The position numbers and the translations under genes are program-made. The notes under the pieces are model-generated. The model saw only the letters and a program-made list of their open reading frames with translations, had not been told where the DNA came from and ran no database searches. DNA of 64,000 nt from Bacillus horti (lineage in GTDB: Bacteria; Bacillota; Bacilli; Caldalkalibacillales; JCM-10596), in NCBI RefSeq assembly GCF_030813115.1, contig NZ_JAUSTY010000004.1, positions 186,001 through 250,000 of the forward strand, written 5' to 3'. Shown here piece after piece: positions 16,393-23,947 of the stretch (position 1 is its first letter; every line of letters starts with the position of its first letter).

Positions 16393-16668
16393 TAGTGTTC
16401 CAAGACAATGAGAGAAAAGTTTAGTTCACTATCCAATTGATTAATATATGTGTATGTGCAGGAGTTTTATGATCCTGCGTTGTTTAATAATCATTTCTAA
16501 CATATAAGCAACCATTGCAACAACTTACTATCCTTGATGTTAATTTTGCTCCTTTAGATCTTTGAAGAAATCATAAAGCTCATGTCCAGTTCTTTTTTAT
16601 AATCAACAATGAAATTCTCGTCATATGGAACCCAGCACATTAAACGTTCAGATAAGTAACTTTGTTTC
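16393..16668. other. Intergenic stretch with a protein-like open frame at its right end
   Basis: Most of this gap shows no feature. From 16554 (stop, minus strand) to about 16715 an open frame reads A-Q-Y-R-K-Q-S-Y-L-S-E-R-L-M-C-W-V-P-Y and on through Y-D-E-N-F-I-V-D-Y-K-K-E-L. It overlaps the end of the HXXEE gene in another frame. It looks protein-like but has no good start or ribosome-binding site, so it may be the tail of a lost gene. Confidence 0.25.
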
Positions 16669-17190
16669 CTATATTGTGCAATTTTTCCTCCATACTTCTC
16701 CAATGCTATGACTTAAAAATAACAATGGGATAAACAAAAGGGCCACAAGCAGAGTTAAGCCAATCGTACTAGCATCTATTAGGTTTTCTTTCTGCATGAC
16801 ATTAAAAAGAATTAAATTGTAGGGCAGTATAATGAAGATACTAGTCCAAAGACCGGGAACATATCTTCTAAGAAAAAGAGCTTGTAAAGGATGAGTGATG
16901 ATATTGAGAGCAAAAAATAAATTAGCACCTAGAAATAGAAAATAAAGCTCTGTTGTTAAAGAAAGAGGCAAAAGCACTGAAATCGGAACAAATAAGACAA
17001 ACACGGCCATTGTAAACTGTCCTGCGGTCATTGTTTTAGCTTCATTCATTTGTTGCTGAACGAAGGTAGGCATTTGATCTTTTACAGCAGGATATACTCT
17101 TTTAAACCAATGCTCTATCGTAAAAATCTCTTCAAAGTTATGAAGCATAAAAACGATTAAAAACATCCATATCCAAAATTGAAAATCCAT
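16669..17190 (-). CDS. HXXEE-domain membrane protein
   Basis: A 173-residue protein with about five transmembrane segments. The family motif is seen as H17-N-F-E-E21 at the end of the first membrane segment. The conserved His and Glu residues suggest metal or substrate binding in the membrane, but no function is established for the family. It follows a TetR gene on the minus strand by 63 bp and is probably controlled by it. ATG is preceded by GGGAGG. Confidence 0.8.
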   Translation of the reverse strand: MDFQFWIWMFLIVFMLHNFEEIFTIEHWFKRVYPAVKDQMPTFVQQQMNEAKTMTAGQFTMAVFVLFVPISVLLPLSLTTELYFLFLGANLFFALNIITHPLQALFLRRYVPGLWTSIFIILPYNLILFNVMQKENLIDASTIGLTLLVALLFIPLLFLSHSIGEVWRKNCTI

Positions 17191-17253
17191 TAGCTTTCCT
17201 CCCTTGCTGATGTGGTGATAAGCAACGTGCTCTTCTAAGTTAGTTATTGTGAA

Positions 17254-17841
17254 TTAGTTACTTTTTGTTAATACTCCGTGACAGATAATTCCCGCTAGTG
17301 AACGTCCCAGATCCGCAGCAGAGTAGCCAGTCTCGCCGTCTAAACTGTAACGATCAACGATTCGTTCAATGGAAGCAACCAGTAGTTCTGCAAGCAATTC
17401 TGTGTCAACTTCTGTCCTAATGATCCCTAATGCTTGGTTTTCCTTCATGTTTTCACGGATTTGGTTTATTATTCTACCACGGAGTTCCTCACCCTGATCT
17501 CCTATTTGAAACACGATTTTAGTCACATTTTTATTGGCACCAAATAATTGAAATAATCCGATATAGGAGTGCATGAGGTTTCCTTCTACTTCTGTTAAAG
17601 GGTTTTCTCTGATTTGAACACCAACATCAGCAAAATGAGCAAGCTGCTGTTCAAAGGTTAGCAGGATTTCATCAAGAATGTCCTTTTTGCTCTTAAAGTA
17701 TAGATAAAAGGCAGCCTGTGTGAGTCCAGCCAGAGCAACGATTTGACTTACAGTTGTCCCGTGAAAACCTTGAGTAGCAAACAAGTGTTCAGCAGAAGAA
17801 AGTATTTTTTCTCTACTAACTTCACCTTTTCTTTTGGACAT
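17254..17841 (-). CDS. TetR/AcrR-family regulator
   Basis: A 195-residue repressor with the HTH at residues about 10-55 (A-E-H-L-F-A-T-Q-G-F-H-G-T-T-V-S-Q-I, then T-Q-A-A-F-Y-L-Y-F-K-S-K). The C-terminal ligand domain resembles those of drug or lipid sensing TetR proteins. The 18-bp palindrome at 17864-17881, directly upstream of its start, is a probable operator. The downstream HXXEE gene is the likely regulated partner. AAGGAGG precedes the ATG. Confidence 0.9.
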   Translation of the reverse strand: MSKRKGEVSREKILSSAEHLFATQGFHGTTVSQIVALAGLTQAAFYLYFKSKKDILDEILLTFEQQLAHFADVGVQIRENPLTEVEGNLMHSYIGLFQLFGANKNVTKIVFQIGDQGEELRGRIINQIRENMKENQALGIIRTEVDTELLAELLVASIERIVDRYSLDGETGYSAADLGRSLAGIICHGVLTKSN

Positions 17842-17863
17842 AGATAACCCCTCCTTTTAAATG

Positions 17864-17881
17864 TAACTAATTAATTAGTTA
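17864..17881. promoter_or_regulatory. Palindromic TetR operator candidate
   Basis: TAACTAATTAATTAGTTA is a perfect 18-bp palindrome 23 bp upstream of the minus-strand TetR gene. A related half-site (GAATTAGTTA) recurs at 17252-17261 between the TetR and HXXEE genes. Confidence 0.6.
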
Positions 17882-17990
17882 GTTATATATCAATGAGATT
17901 TAATATACATGAATCATGAATTAAAAGTCAAGAGATACAAAGAGAATGTGTAGAATTTGAGACGGTTCCGTACAGAAGTTGTAGTTGGGA

Positions 17991-18155
17991 GTGGTTGAGA
18001 GGCTACTATTTTTTGATTGGATGTTTCCTTTAGGAGGGTGGGGTCTATCAGGCGTTATTTTTCATTCGATCGGTGGGCGATTTTCGCTAGTTCCTGTTCG
18101 CTTTATCGCTGAAGCTCTTGGAGCAAAAGATCAAATGATCGAAAGAGGACAATAG
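17991..18155 (+). pseudogene. Remnant of a stalk (copper-amine-oxidase-N-like) domain
   Basis: A short frame ending at TAG 18153-18155 contains G-R-F-S-L-V-P-V-R-F-I-A-E-A-L-G-A-K, a near-consensus repeat of the stalk domain found in many secreted Bacillales proteins. Only one repeat remains, with no signal peptide and no ribosome-binding site, so it looks like the debris of a larger secreted-protein gene. The intact protein at 1320-2399 has a domain of the same type but a diverged sequence. Confidence 0.5.
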
Positions 18156-18213
18156 TATCTACATTGAGAACAGTAATAAGGTTTATTGGATACAGATTAA
18201 GAAATTGGCATGT

Positions 18214-18241
18214 AACCACACCAGTCTGGGTGTGGTTTTTT
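18214..18241 (+). terminator. Rho-independent terminator
   Basis: AACCACACC (18214-18222) pairs with GGTGTGGTT (18229-18237), followed by T5. It now closes only the stalk-domain remnant, which supports an earlier functional gene there. Confidence 0.75.
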
Positions 18242-18243
18242 GT

Positions 18244-18272
18244 TTGACAAAAGGAAAGGCATAGCGTACACT
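18244..18272 (+). promoter_or_regulatory. Promoter of the TetR-DUF4180-SUMF1 set
   Basis: TTGACA (18244-18249), 17 bp and TACACT (18267-18272). A short inverted repeat CTGA-CCAT-TCAG follows a few bases downstream and may be part of a TetR operator. Confidence 0.6.
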
Positions 18273-18314
18273 TTTTTTATTCTGACCATTCAGTATAAAA
18301 AAAGAGGTGGGAAG

Positions 18315-18971
18315 ATGCCGAAAATAGGAATGGAACCAAAGCGCAGAGCAGACGTGATCAACGCTACGTTAACCTGTATCAGTAAATATGGTATGGATGG
18401 TATGACTTTGGATAAGGTTGCTGAGTATGCGCATTGTTCAAAGGGAGTTGTTCTTTACTATTTTAAAAATAAGGATAATCTTACATATGAAGCGTTTAAG
18501 GCTTTCCTGGGCTATTATGGCCTCAAGATAGAATCAGAAATTGAAAAAACAATGTCAGCTGGAGAAATGATTGACGTTACTTTAAAACACATATTACCGC
18601 TATATAGTGATGATTCGGATAAAGAAATAAATGTTTCCCAATTGGATGGCATTGAAGCAATGTTTATTCCGTATGATGATCAAGGAAAGCTCTTTTTGCA
18701 ATTCTTCTCAAAAGCTGTATTAGATCACAAGCTACAGGAGATCGTATCTAAGAGCTACTTAGCTGATCTTCAAGGTATAGCGAAGATTTTTGATTATGGC
18801 AATATCACGGGAAATATGACTGTAGATGATTCTAAAAGCGCAGCCTATGGCTTGCTTGCCATGGTCATAGGGTTAAGCTTCTTTCGTGTAGCGAAAATCC
18901 CTCCAATTAATGGTGAAGATAATAGATACATCATTGAAGACTATGTCAGAAAACTAAGTGAGAGAAAATAA
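18315..18971 (+). CDS. TetR-family regulator (BetI-like)
   Basis: A 218-residue TetR protein. ATG 18315 follows AGAGGTGG; the longer frame from 18240 begins in the terminator/promoter. The HTH is A-T-L-T-C-I-S-K-Y-G-M-D-G-M-T-L with V-L-Y-Y-F-K-N-K-D-N-L. The C-terminal half resembles the BetI-type ligand domain. It is 76 bp upstream of a DUF4180 gene on the same strand and may regulate it. The ligand is unknown. Confidence 0.88.
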   Translation: MPKIGMEPKRRADVINATLTCISKYGMDGMTLDKVAEYAHCSKGVVLYYFKNKDNLTYEAFKAFLGYYGLKIESEIEKTMSAGEMIDVTLKHILPLYSDDSDKEINVSQLDGIEAMFIPYDDQGKLFLQFFSKAVLDHKLQEIVSKSYLADLQGIAKIFDYGNITGNMTVDDSKSAAYGLLAMVIGLSFFRVAKIPPINGEDNRYIIEDYVRKLSERK

Positions 18972-19047
18972 TAGAGAGCTGTCCAAGTAAGAGGTATGCA
19001 AATAGTATTCCTAAATAGCAGGAAATTTTAAAAGTATAGGAGTTGTT

Positions 19048-19425
19048 GTGGGAATGTTGGATATTAAGAAGGTTGAAGTAAGTGGGGTAAATATAGCCAT
19101 TGTCAAAAATACAGAGACAATTGTAGAGCATGTTCAGTCAGCATTAGATCTTATGGCAACGGTACAGTATGAAGCAGACAGTAATCTCATGGTTCTAAAC
19201 AAAACTGTTCTAAGCTCCCTTTTCTTCGAATTAAAAACAGGTATTGCCGGGGAAATTCTGCAAAAGTTTATTAATTATCGGGTAAAGGTTGCTATTGTTG
19301 GGGATTTCTCAATGTACCAAAGTAATGCTCTGAAAGATTTCATCTATGAATGCAATAATGGACAGGATATATTCTTTGTACCTGATGAGCAGGAAGCGAT
19401 TGAAAGGTTGAGCAGGGCAAGGTAA
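19048..19425 (+). CDS. DUF4180-domain protein
   Basis: A 125-residue protein of a conserved family without known function. Family features visible are F-F-E-L-K-T-G-I-A-G-E-I-L-Q-K-F, V-A-I-V-G-D-F-S and D-F-I-Y-E-C-N-N-G. Start GTG 19048 lies five bases behind AGGAG; ATG 19054 is an alternative. No signal peptide or membrane segment is seen, so it is probably cytosolic. It lies between a TetR gene and a SUMF1-type gene (six-base gap to the longest reading of the latter), suggesting an operon. Confidence 0.85.
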   Translation: MGMLDIKKVEVSGVNIAIVKNTETIVEHVQSALDLMATVQYEADSNLMVLNKTVLSSLFFELKTGIAGEILQKFINYRVKVAIVGDFSMYQSNALKDFIYECNNGQDIFFVPDEQEAIERLSRAR

Positions 19426-19451
19426 AGTAGTTGAATTTGGGAGGAAGATAC

Positions 19452-20147
19452 GTGTCACAATTAGAAGATTACTATACTAAGGATAAGTTGGTGAAGATTC
19501 CTGCTGGTGAGATTGAAATGAGGGATGATCGGATAAAAACCACATGGAAGGTAACGTTGGATTCCTTCTTACTTTCGCCAGTTCCAGTTACGAATGAGTT
19601 ATACTATTCAATCATTCAAAAGACTAATATACCTAATTATGAATCTCAAGCTCCGGTTGTTGATGTCTCATGGAATGATGCGATTCTCTTTTGTAATTTG
19701 CTCTCACAGTACTCAGGACTAAAGGAATGTTATTCGGTAAGTACTGATAGTGAGAGTGTTGTTTGTAATTGGGAAGCAAATGGCTATCGCCTTCCTACAG
19801 AAGCGGAATGGCAATATGCGTGTAAAGCAGGGACTAATGGATATCGGTACGGCGAGCTTAATGAAATAGCTTGGTATCAAGCAAACTCTGATAGCAGGGT
19901 ACATGAGGTAGGTCAAAAGCTACCAAATGAGTGGGGGCTTTACGATATGTTAGGTAATGTCTGGGAGTGGTGCTGGGATAAATACGATGCTGAGGTGTAC
20001 GGCTCTTATAGAATATTCCGTGGAGGGAGCTGGGCGGAGGAGGCTAGGGGCTGTGGGGCGACGTGCCGGAGGCGCAGTCATCCTACGTTTCGAATTGAAG
20101 ATCTAGGTTTTCGTATTGCCAGAACACTTAAGGAAGAAAGTAAATAA
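19452..20147 (+). CDS. SUMF1/formylglycine-generating-enzyme-family protein
   Basis: A 231-residue single-domain protein. GTG 19452 follows GGGAGG; the frame can extend to TTG 19431 without support. SUMF1-fold signatures are G-Y-R-L-P-T-E-A-E-W-Q-Y-A, N-E-W-G-L-Y-D-M-L-G-N-V-W-E-W and F-R-G-G-S-W. The copper-binding C-x4-C of true formylglycine-generating enzymes is not present in that form: the region reads G-C-G-A-T-C, with three residues between the cysteines. No sulfatase is encoded nearby. Oxidation of a small thiol compound (EgtB-like) or a binding role is possible; function remains open. Confidence 0.85.
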   Translation: MSQLEDYYTKDKLVKIPAGEIEMRDDRIKTTWKVTLDSFLLSPVPVTNELYYSIIQKTNIPNYESQAPVVDVSWNDAILFCNLLSQYSGLKECYSVSTDSESVVCNWEANGYRLPTEAEWQYACKAGTNGYRYGELNEIAWYQANSDSRVHEVGQKLPNEWGLYDMLGNVWEWCWDKYDAEVYGSYRIFRGGSWAEEARGCGATCRRRSHPTFRIEDLGFRIARTLKEESK

Positions 20148-20165
20148 GAATGCGTTTATTTAAAG

Positions 20166-20220
20166 AGAAGGGAGGTTCGACTGGTTGACTCTAAGCTACT
20201 AGTCGAACCTCTTCTATTAT
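20166..20220 (+). terminator. Hairpin after the SUMF1 gene
   Basis: GAGGTTCGACT (20172-20182) pairs with AGTCGAACCTC (20201-20211). The T tract is weak (CTTCTATTATT), so this may be a weak or bidirectional terminator between converging genes. Confidence 0.6.
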
Positions 20221-20284
20221 TAAAAATATTATGTTTTGTTAGTCTCTATTTACTATACGAGATTACCACTTATCTTGAAGGTAA

Positions 20285-21466
20285 TCATTTGCGATAAATC
20301 AATCTGCGCAGTAAAGCATCTGCAGGCCCTGGCCACTTCCTATTTTCTAGCCATGAGGCCAATAGGACTCCAGATATCCATATTAGTATGGCTAGAATAA
20401 ATACTCCTGTAGCATCGAACTCGCTTCCAAGACCAAATGCTACTGGGGAAAGGAGCACAACAAGCAGGGCCTCCTGATACAAATAAAATGTGAGGGATCT
20501 TTTCCCCACTGCGGATAAGAACCAAGCTGTTTTAGGTATTTTATTACGGGCGTTTATACTGATTAACGCTATAATCGCTGTATAAGCAAAACCACCCGCT
20601 AGACCTGTAATAATATGCAAAATGACCGATAAACTTAATACTTCTAAAGAAGGTTCCCATAGTTGCACACTTACTAAAGCAAGAGGAAATCCTCCAACTA
20701 CTGATATCATTAATCCCCATATAGCAATGCGCTTCAAGGTTTGCCGAAATCGGTATGGCTGGTCTAGCCATTGTTTGCCTGCTACCCAGACACCTATTAA
20801 GATCGCCAAAAGCATTGGATACATGGACAACTGAACAAGGATAACAAAAGGAAATGCCATAGTATGTTCGATGACTAAGCCGAAGTAGGTGTGTTCTGCA
20901 GTTAATCCTACCTGCATACTAGCTCCTCCACTAGTCATGATAAGCATAAACCAGGAAACAGGGATAATAATGAAGTATGCCACACCTACAATAATAAGTG
21001 TACGCAATTGAATTTTCCCCGAGCTAAACAATAACCAGCTAATTAGCAAACCAGAAAAGCCATATAAGCCAAGGATGTCTGCTCCACCTATAAATACAAA
21101 ATGAATAAACCCAAATAATAGTAAGAACCAAGAGCGACGTCTTAGGGATTTCTTTATTAATTCTTCAGCAACCCCTTTTTCCGTACGTTTTTTGACCATA
21201 AAGGCTAACCCATAACCAAAAAGGGCTGCAAACATTGGAAAAGAACGACTATCTACGAATAGTACTCCAATAAAATTGACAATATGATCAATTAAGCTCT
21301 CACCAAATGGTCGACTTATAATCCCTGGTCCTGCTGTATACAAATAGAAGGGAGCGTGGGCAATAACTATGAGTAGTAACATGAATCCACGCCCTAAATC
21401 TGGGGCTAGATTCCTATCAGTGTCGTTCAGTTTTAAAGGTGAATTCAATTTCTCCTTTTTAGTCAA
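20285..21466 (-). CDS. DUF418 (YeiB-type) integral membrane protein
   Basis: A 393-residue polytopic membrane protein. It starts at TTG 21466 with AAGGAGGTCA upstream. About ten transmembrane helices are visible; the N-terminal heparan-alpha-glucosaminide-acetyltransferase-like region begins L-L-L-I-V-I-A-H-A-P. The C-terminal DUF418 part contains V-G-K-R-S-L-T-F-Y-L-Y-Q-E-A-L. Such proteins may transfer acyl groups or transport; function is not established. Its promoter carries a 33-bp palindrome, and a TetR gene lies upstream on the same strand behind its own terminator, so the TetR protein probably represses it. Confidence 0.88.
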   Translation of the reverse strand: MTKKEKLNSPLKLNDTDRNLAPDLGRGFMLLLIVIAHAPFYLYTAGPGIISRPFGESLIDHIVNFIGVLFVDSRSFPMFAALFGYGLAFMVKKRTEKGVAEELIKKSLRRRSWFLLLFGFIHFVFIGGADILGLYGFSGLLISWLLFSSGKIQLRTLIIVGVAYFIIIPVSWFMLIMTSGGASMQVGLTAEHTYFGLVIEHTMAFPFVILVQLSMYPMLLAILIGVWVAGKQWLDQPYRFRQTLKRIAIWGLMISVVGGFPLALVSVQLWEPSLEVLSLSVILHIITGLAGGFAYTAIIALISINARNKIPKTAWFLSAVGKRSLTFYLYQEALLVVLLSPVAFGLGSEFDATGVFILAILIWISGVLLASWLENRKWPGPADALLRRLIYRK

Positions 21467-21604
21467 TGAATGACCTCCTTAAATTATTTGACTGCACCTG
21501 CTTGAACGGCTTTCTAAGATTTCTTATGCTTATACTGTTTTGGTCACTTTTCAAAATGAATCATCCTTTCTTTATACAAATAAAGGTCAATATTCTTCGA
21601 TCAA

Positions 21605-21661
21605 AGTATATTAACTGACCTAGTCAGTTAATATACTATAAAGAATTACCTACTATGTCAA
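21605..21661 (-). promoter_or_regulatory. Promoter and 33-bp palindromic operator of the DUF418 gene
   Basis: On the minus strand, TTGACA (21661-21656), 17 bp and TAGTAT (21638-21633). A perfect inverted repeat with 15-bp arms and 3-bp centre (21605-21637; half-site AGTATATTAACTGAC) overlaps the -10 element and the start of transcription. The neighbouring TetR protein (21700-22290) is the obvious candidate ligand. Confidence 0.8.
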
Positions 21662-21691
21662 TAAAAAAAACTGCTAATCATTAGCAGTTTT
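21662..21691 (-). terminator. Terminator of the TetR gene (minus strand)
   Basis: CTGCTAA (21671-21677) pairs with TTAGCAG (21681-21687), with the A/T flanks extending the stem; on the minus strand it runs into eight T. It separates the TetR gene from the DUF418 gene. Confidence 0.8.
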
Positions 21692-21699
21692 CATTTCTT

Positions 21700-22290
21700 T
21701 TATTTTTCGATCATTCGGATCAGTAGTTGGATATTCCAATTCTCATCCTCAGTAGCCCAATGTACCTCTTCCATAAGTAAGCCGGAAAGTACCGTTAAAT
21801 AGAACTCCACAAGCTTGATAGGTTCTCTTTCAATAATCTCATCATTGGTCTGACCTTCAATAAAGATTGGTAGCAAAGATTCAATGTAGAATGATTCAAA
21901 TTTCGCAACGCTCTTTTTTGTATTCTCATCCAATTTATCAAATTGGAGCGCTCGTTGTATCATTCTAAAGGCGGCTTGTTTTTGAGGAGATAATGAGCTT
22001 TTAGTAAAAAAGAAAATCTTTTCAATTGAAGTTCCCGATAAGTTGTTAACTTCATGGATTAAATGCTGAGAGTCTTCAATTGCCCAGTTTAAGCTTGCCT
22101 CCAATATTTCGTCCTTTGAAGTGAAATAATGGTACATTAATCCTTTACTTATCCCAATTTCTTCTGCGATTTTAGACATCGTTGTCTTTTCAATACCATT
22201 ATCTGCGAAGATTTTTAGAGCAGATGTGACGATTTCCACTGTACGTTTTTTGTGTATTTCTATAGAATTTTTCTTACTGTAACGAGCCAT
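21700..22290 (-). CDS. TetR-family regulator next to the DUF418 gene
   Basis: A 196-residue repressor. The HTH is A-L-K-I-F-A-D-N-G-I-E-K-T-T-M-S-K-I-A, then I-S-K-G-L-M-Y-H-Y-F-T-S-K-D-E-I-L. The C-terminal domain is of the common ligand-binding type. It is the first of two minus-strand units; the downstream DUF418 gene carries a perfect 33-bp palindrome at its promoter, the likely target. GAGGAG precedes the ATG. No palindrome was found directly upstream of this gene, so autoregulation is not evident. Confidence 0.9.
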   Translation of the reverse strand: MARYSKKNSIEIHKKRTVEIVTSALKIFADNGIEKTTMSKIAEEIGISKGLMYHYFTSKDEILEASLNWAIEDSQHLIHEVNNLSGTSIEKIFFFTKSSLSPQKQAAFRMIQRALQFDKLDENTKKSVAKFESFYIESLLPIFIEGQTNDEIIEREPIKLVEFYLTVLSGLLMEEVHWATEDENWNIQLLIRMIEK

Positions 22291-22548
22291 TATATCTCCT
22301 CTATTATACGTATTAGTAGAGTTTCGTTATTCAAACTTGAGCATGTTATTTCACATAGGAGTAGTGAAGCTTCTCTTGATTATACAACATTTGAGACTCA
22401 TGAGCGAATTGGGTAATGTAGCTTTGGTTACCCTCTATGCTAACATGGATAATTAGCTTGCTTCTCTTTGTTCAGAAGACCTATAATTTTATAAAGCAAG
22501 TAAAATCGATTAACGGCTACTATATAGGCTAAGAAAAGGGGTGAGCCA

Positions 22549-23361
22549 ATGATATTTAAAATGCATACTCCTCAGCACAAGGAAGTGAGCCAATATATTA
22601 AAGAGATTTGGTATATATCTCAGAATGGTGAGGACGTATTGGGAATGAACCCAAAAATGATTCCTGGCGGCTACTATCATATGGTAATTAATCTAGGCTC
22701 CCCTCATTTTTATATGGATAGAAACGGCAAGAGTTTTAGCCCAAAAGCTAGTCACATCAATGCGAAGCAAAATGAATATGTTACGATTCAGCGAAAAGGA
22801 CACGTGGAAATTATGGGTATAGTTTTCCGCCCCTATGGATTGTATGCCCTAGTTAATATGCCTGTAAGTGAACTGGTCGGAACGGTTCAGAATATGGAAG
22901 AATTGATAGGTAATAGAATAGGGGAGTTGGAAGAGCAACTTGCTTCGGTCACTGGAATCCAAGAAAAATTTATGCTTTTAGAAAGACGATTACATGAGTG
23001 GATAAGTATCGACAAACCAATAAAAGAAGAAATTAGGTTTGCTGTCGATATGATTGTGAAGCATAAAGGCTCTGTATCCTTAAAGCAGGTTCAAGAGTAT
23101 GTTAACCTGAGTGAGAGATCGTTAGAACGGTATTTCAAAGCCTATACGGGAATAAGTCCAAAGCAATTTTCAGATATACATAGGCTTCAATTTGCCTTAG
23201 ATTTGATGAGAGACAACTCCGATAAACTTGTCAATCATGCTTTATTTGCTGGCTACTATGACCAAGCCCATTTTAATCGTTCCTTTACGAAAATGGTAGG
23301 TTCGACTCCAAAAGAATATCTTACTAGCCGAAATCTATTGTCGGATTTATACAAGAAATAA
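22549..23361 (+). CDS. AraC-family transcriptional regulator
   Basis: A 270-residue regulator with a DUF6597-type sensor half (S-Q-Y-I-K-E-I-W-Y-I-S-Q, then I-M-G-I-V-F-R-P-Y-G-L-Y) and a C-terminal AraC HTH pair (V-N-L-S-E-R-S-L-E-R-Y-F-K-A-Y-T-G-I-S-P and A-G-Y-Y-D-Q-A-H-F-N-R-S-F). It is 53 bp upstream of a VOC-fold gene on the same strand, so the two probably form an operon. The arrangement parallels the divergent AraC/VOC pair at 11498-12997. Confidence 0.9.
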   Translation: MIFKMHTPQHKEVSQYIKEIWYISQNGEDVLGMNPKMIPGGYYHMVINLGSPHFYMDRNGKSFSPKASHINAKQNEYVTIQRKGHVEIMGIVFRPYGLYALVNMPVSELVGTVQNMEELIGNRIGELEEQLASVTGIQEKFMLLERRLHEWISIDKPIKEEIRFAVDMIVKHKGSVSLKQVQEYVNLSERSLERYFKAYTGISPKQFSDIHRLQFALDLMRDNSDKLVNHALFAGYYDQAHFNRSFTKMVGSTPKEYLTSRNLLSDLYKK

Positions 23362-23414
23362 TCTCTCGAAATGAAGTAATATAACAATGAAAATAATAAA
23401 GGAGAGTGGATGTA

Positions 23415-23810
23415 ATGAAAAGAACAATTGGACATCTAACAATTCTAGTAAAAGATTATGATGAGGCGATCGCCTTTTACAAGGAGAAAGCAGGGTTTGA
23501 GCTGTTAGCAGATAATGACTTTGGTAACGGAATGCGCTGGGTTAGCCTTGCACCCTCCAAAGAAAGCCAAGCTGCCATTGTCTTAGTTAAAGCAGATACT
23601 GACGAGAAATTAGAGAGAGTTGGAAATCAATTTGCCGATCATGTTGGCATAGTTGTAGAGACGGATGACTGTCGTCGTGACTATGAGGCTATGAAAGCTG
23701 CGGGAGTGCGTTTTTTAGGGGAGCCTAATGAGGTACCTTGGGGAATTGAGGTCGTATTTGAAGATCTTTATGGAAATCGGATTGACTTGCTTCAACACAA
23801 TGGATTCTAA
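23415..23810 (+). CDS. VOC-fold (glyoxalase/bleomycin-resistance-like) protein
   Basis: A 131-residue protein. ATG 23415 is preferred over GTG 23406, which lies only two bases behind AAGGAG. It has the pattern G-H-L-T-I-L-V-K-D-Y-D-E-A-I-A-F-Y, and V-G-I-V-V-E-T-D-D-C followed by D-L-Y-G-N-R-I-D-L, typical of YwkD/GLOD-type VOC proteins. Metal ligands (His8, a late Glu) are plausible. The substrate is unknown. It is likely co-transcribed with the upstream AraC gene. Confidence 0.87.
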   Translation: MKRTIGHLTILVKDYDEAIAFYKEKAGFELLADNDFGNGMRWVSLAPSKESQAAIVLVKADTDEKLERVGNQFADHVGIVVETDDCRRDYEAMKAAGVRFLGEPNEVPWGIEVVFEDLYGNRIDLLQHNGF

Positions 23811-23860
23811 ATGAAACCTTGTTAATGTCACAAAAGATACTAGAAAAATAATATAAGACA

Positions 23861-23905
23861 AAAGCTCGCTTCATAATAACTATGAGTAGCGAGCTTTTTG
23901 CTTTT
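23861..23905. terminator. Bidirectional terminator
   Basis: AAAGCTCGCT (23861-23870) pairs with AGCGAGCTTT (23888-23897), with T-rich sequence after and A-rich before. It separates the VOC gene from the convergent oxidoreductase gene. Confidence 0.8.
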
Positions 23906-23947
23906 CCAGTATTCATTTTATTCTACATAAAAATTCTTATCACATGA

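Larger units (their letters stand above)
17842..18314. other. Intergenic region: TetR operator, stalk-domain remnant, terminator, promoter
   Basis: This 473-bp gap between divergent TetR genes holds a palindrome at 17864-17881, a short remnant coding for a stalk-domain repeat (17991-18155), a terminator (18214-18241) and the promoter of the next TetR gene (18244-18272). Each is listed separately. Confidence 0.6.

Noticed and set aside
19452-20147. True formylglycine-generating enzyme
   Set aside because: The copper-binding C-x4-C pattern is absent in that form and no sulfatase is encoded nearby; only the SUMF1 fold is supported.
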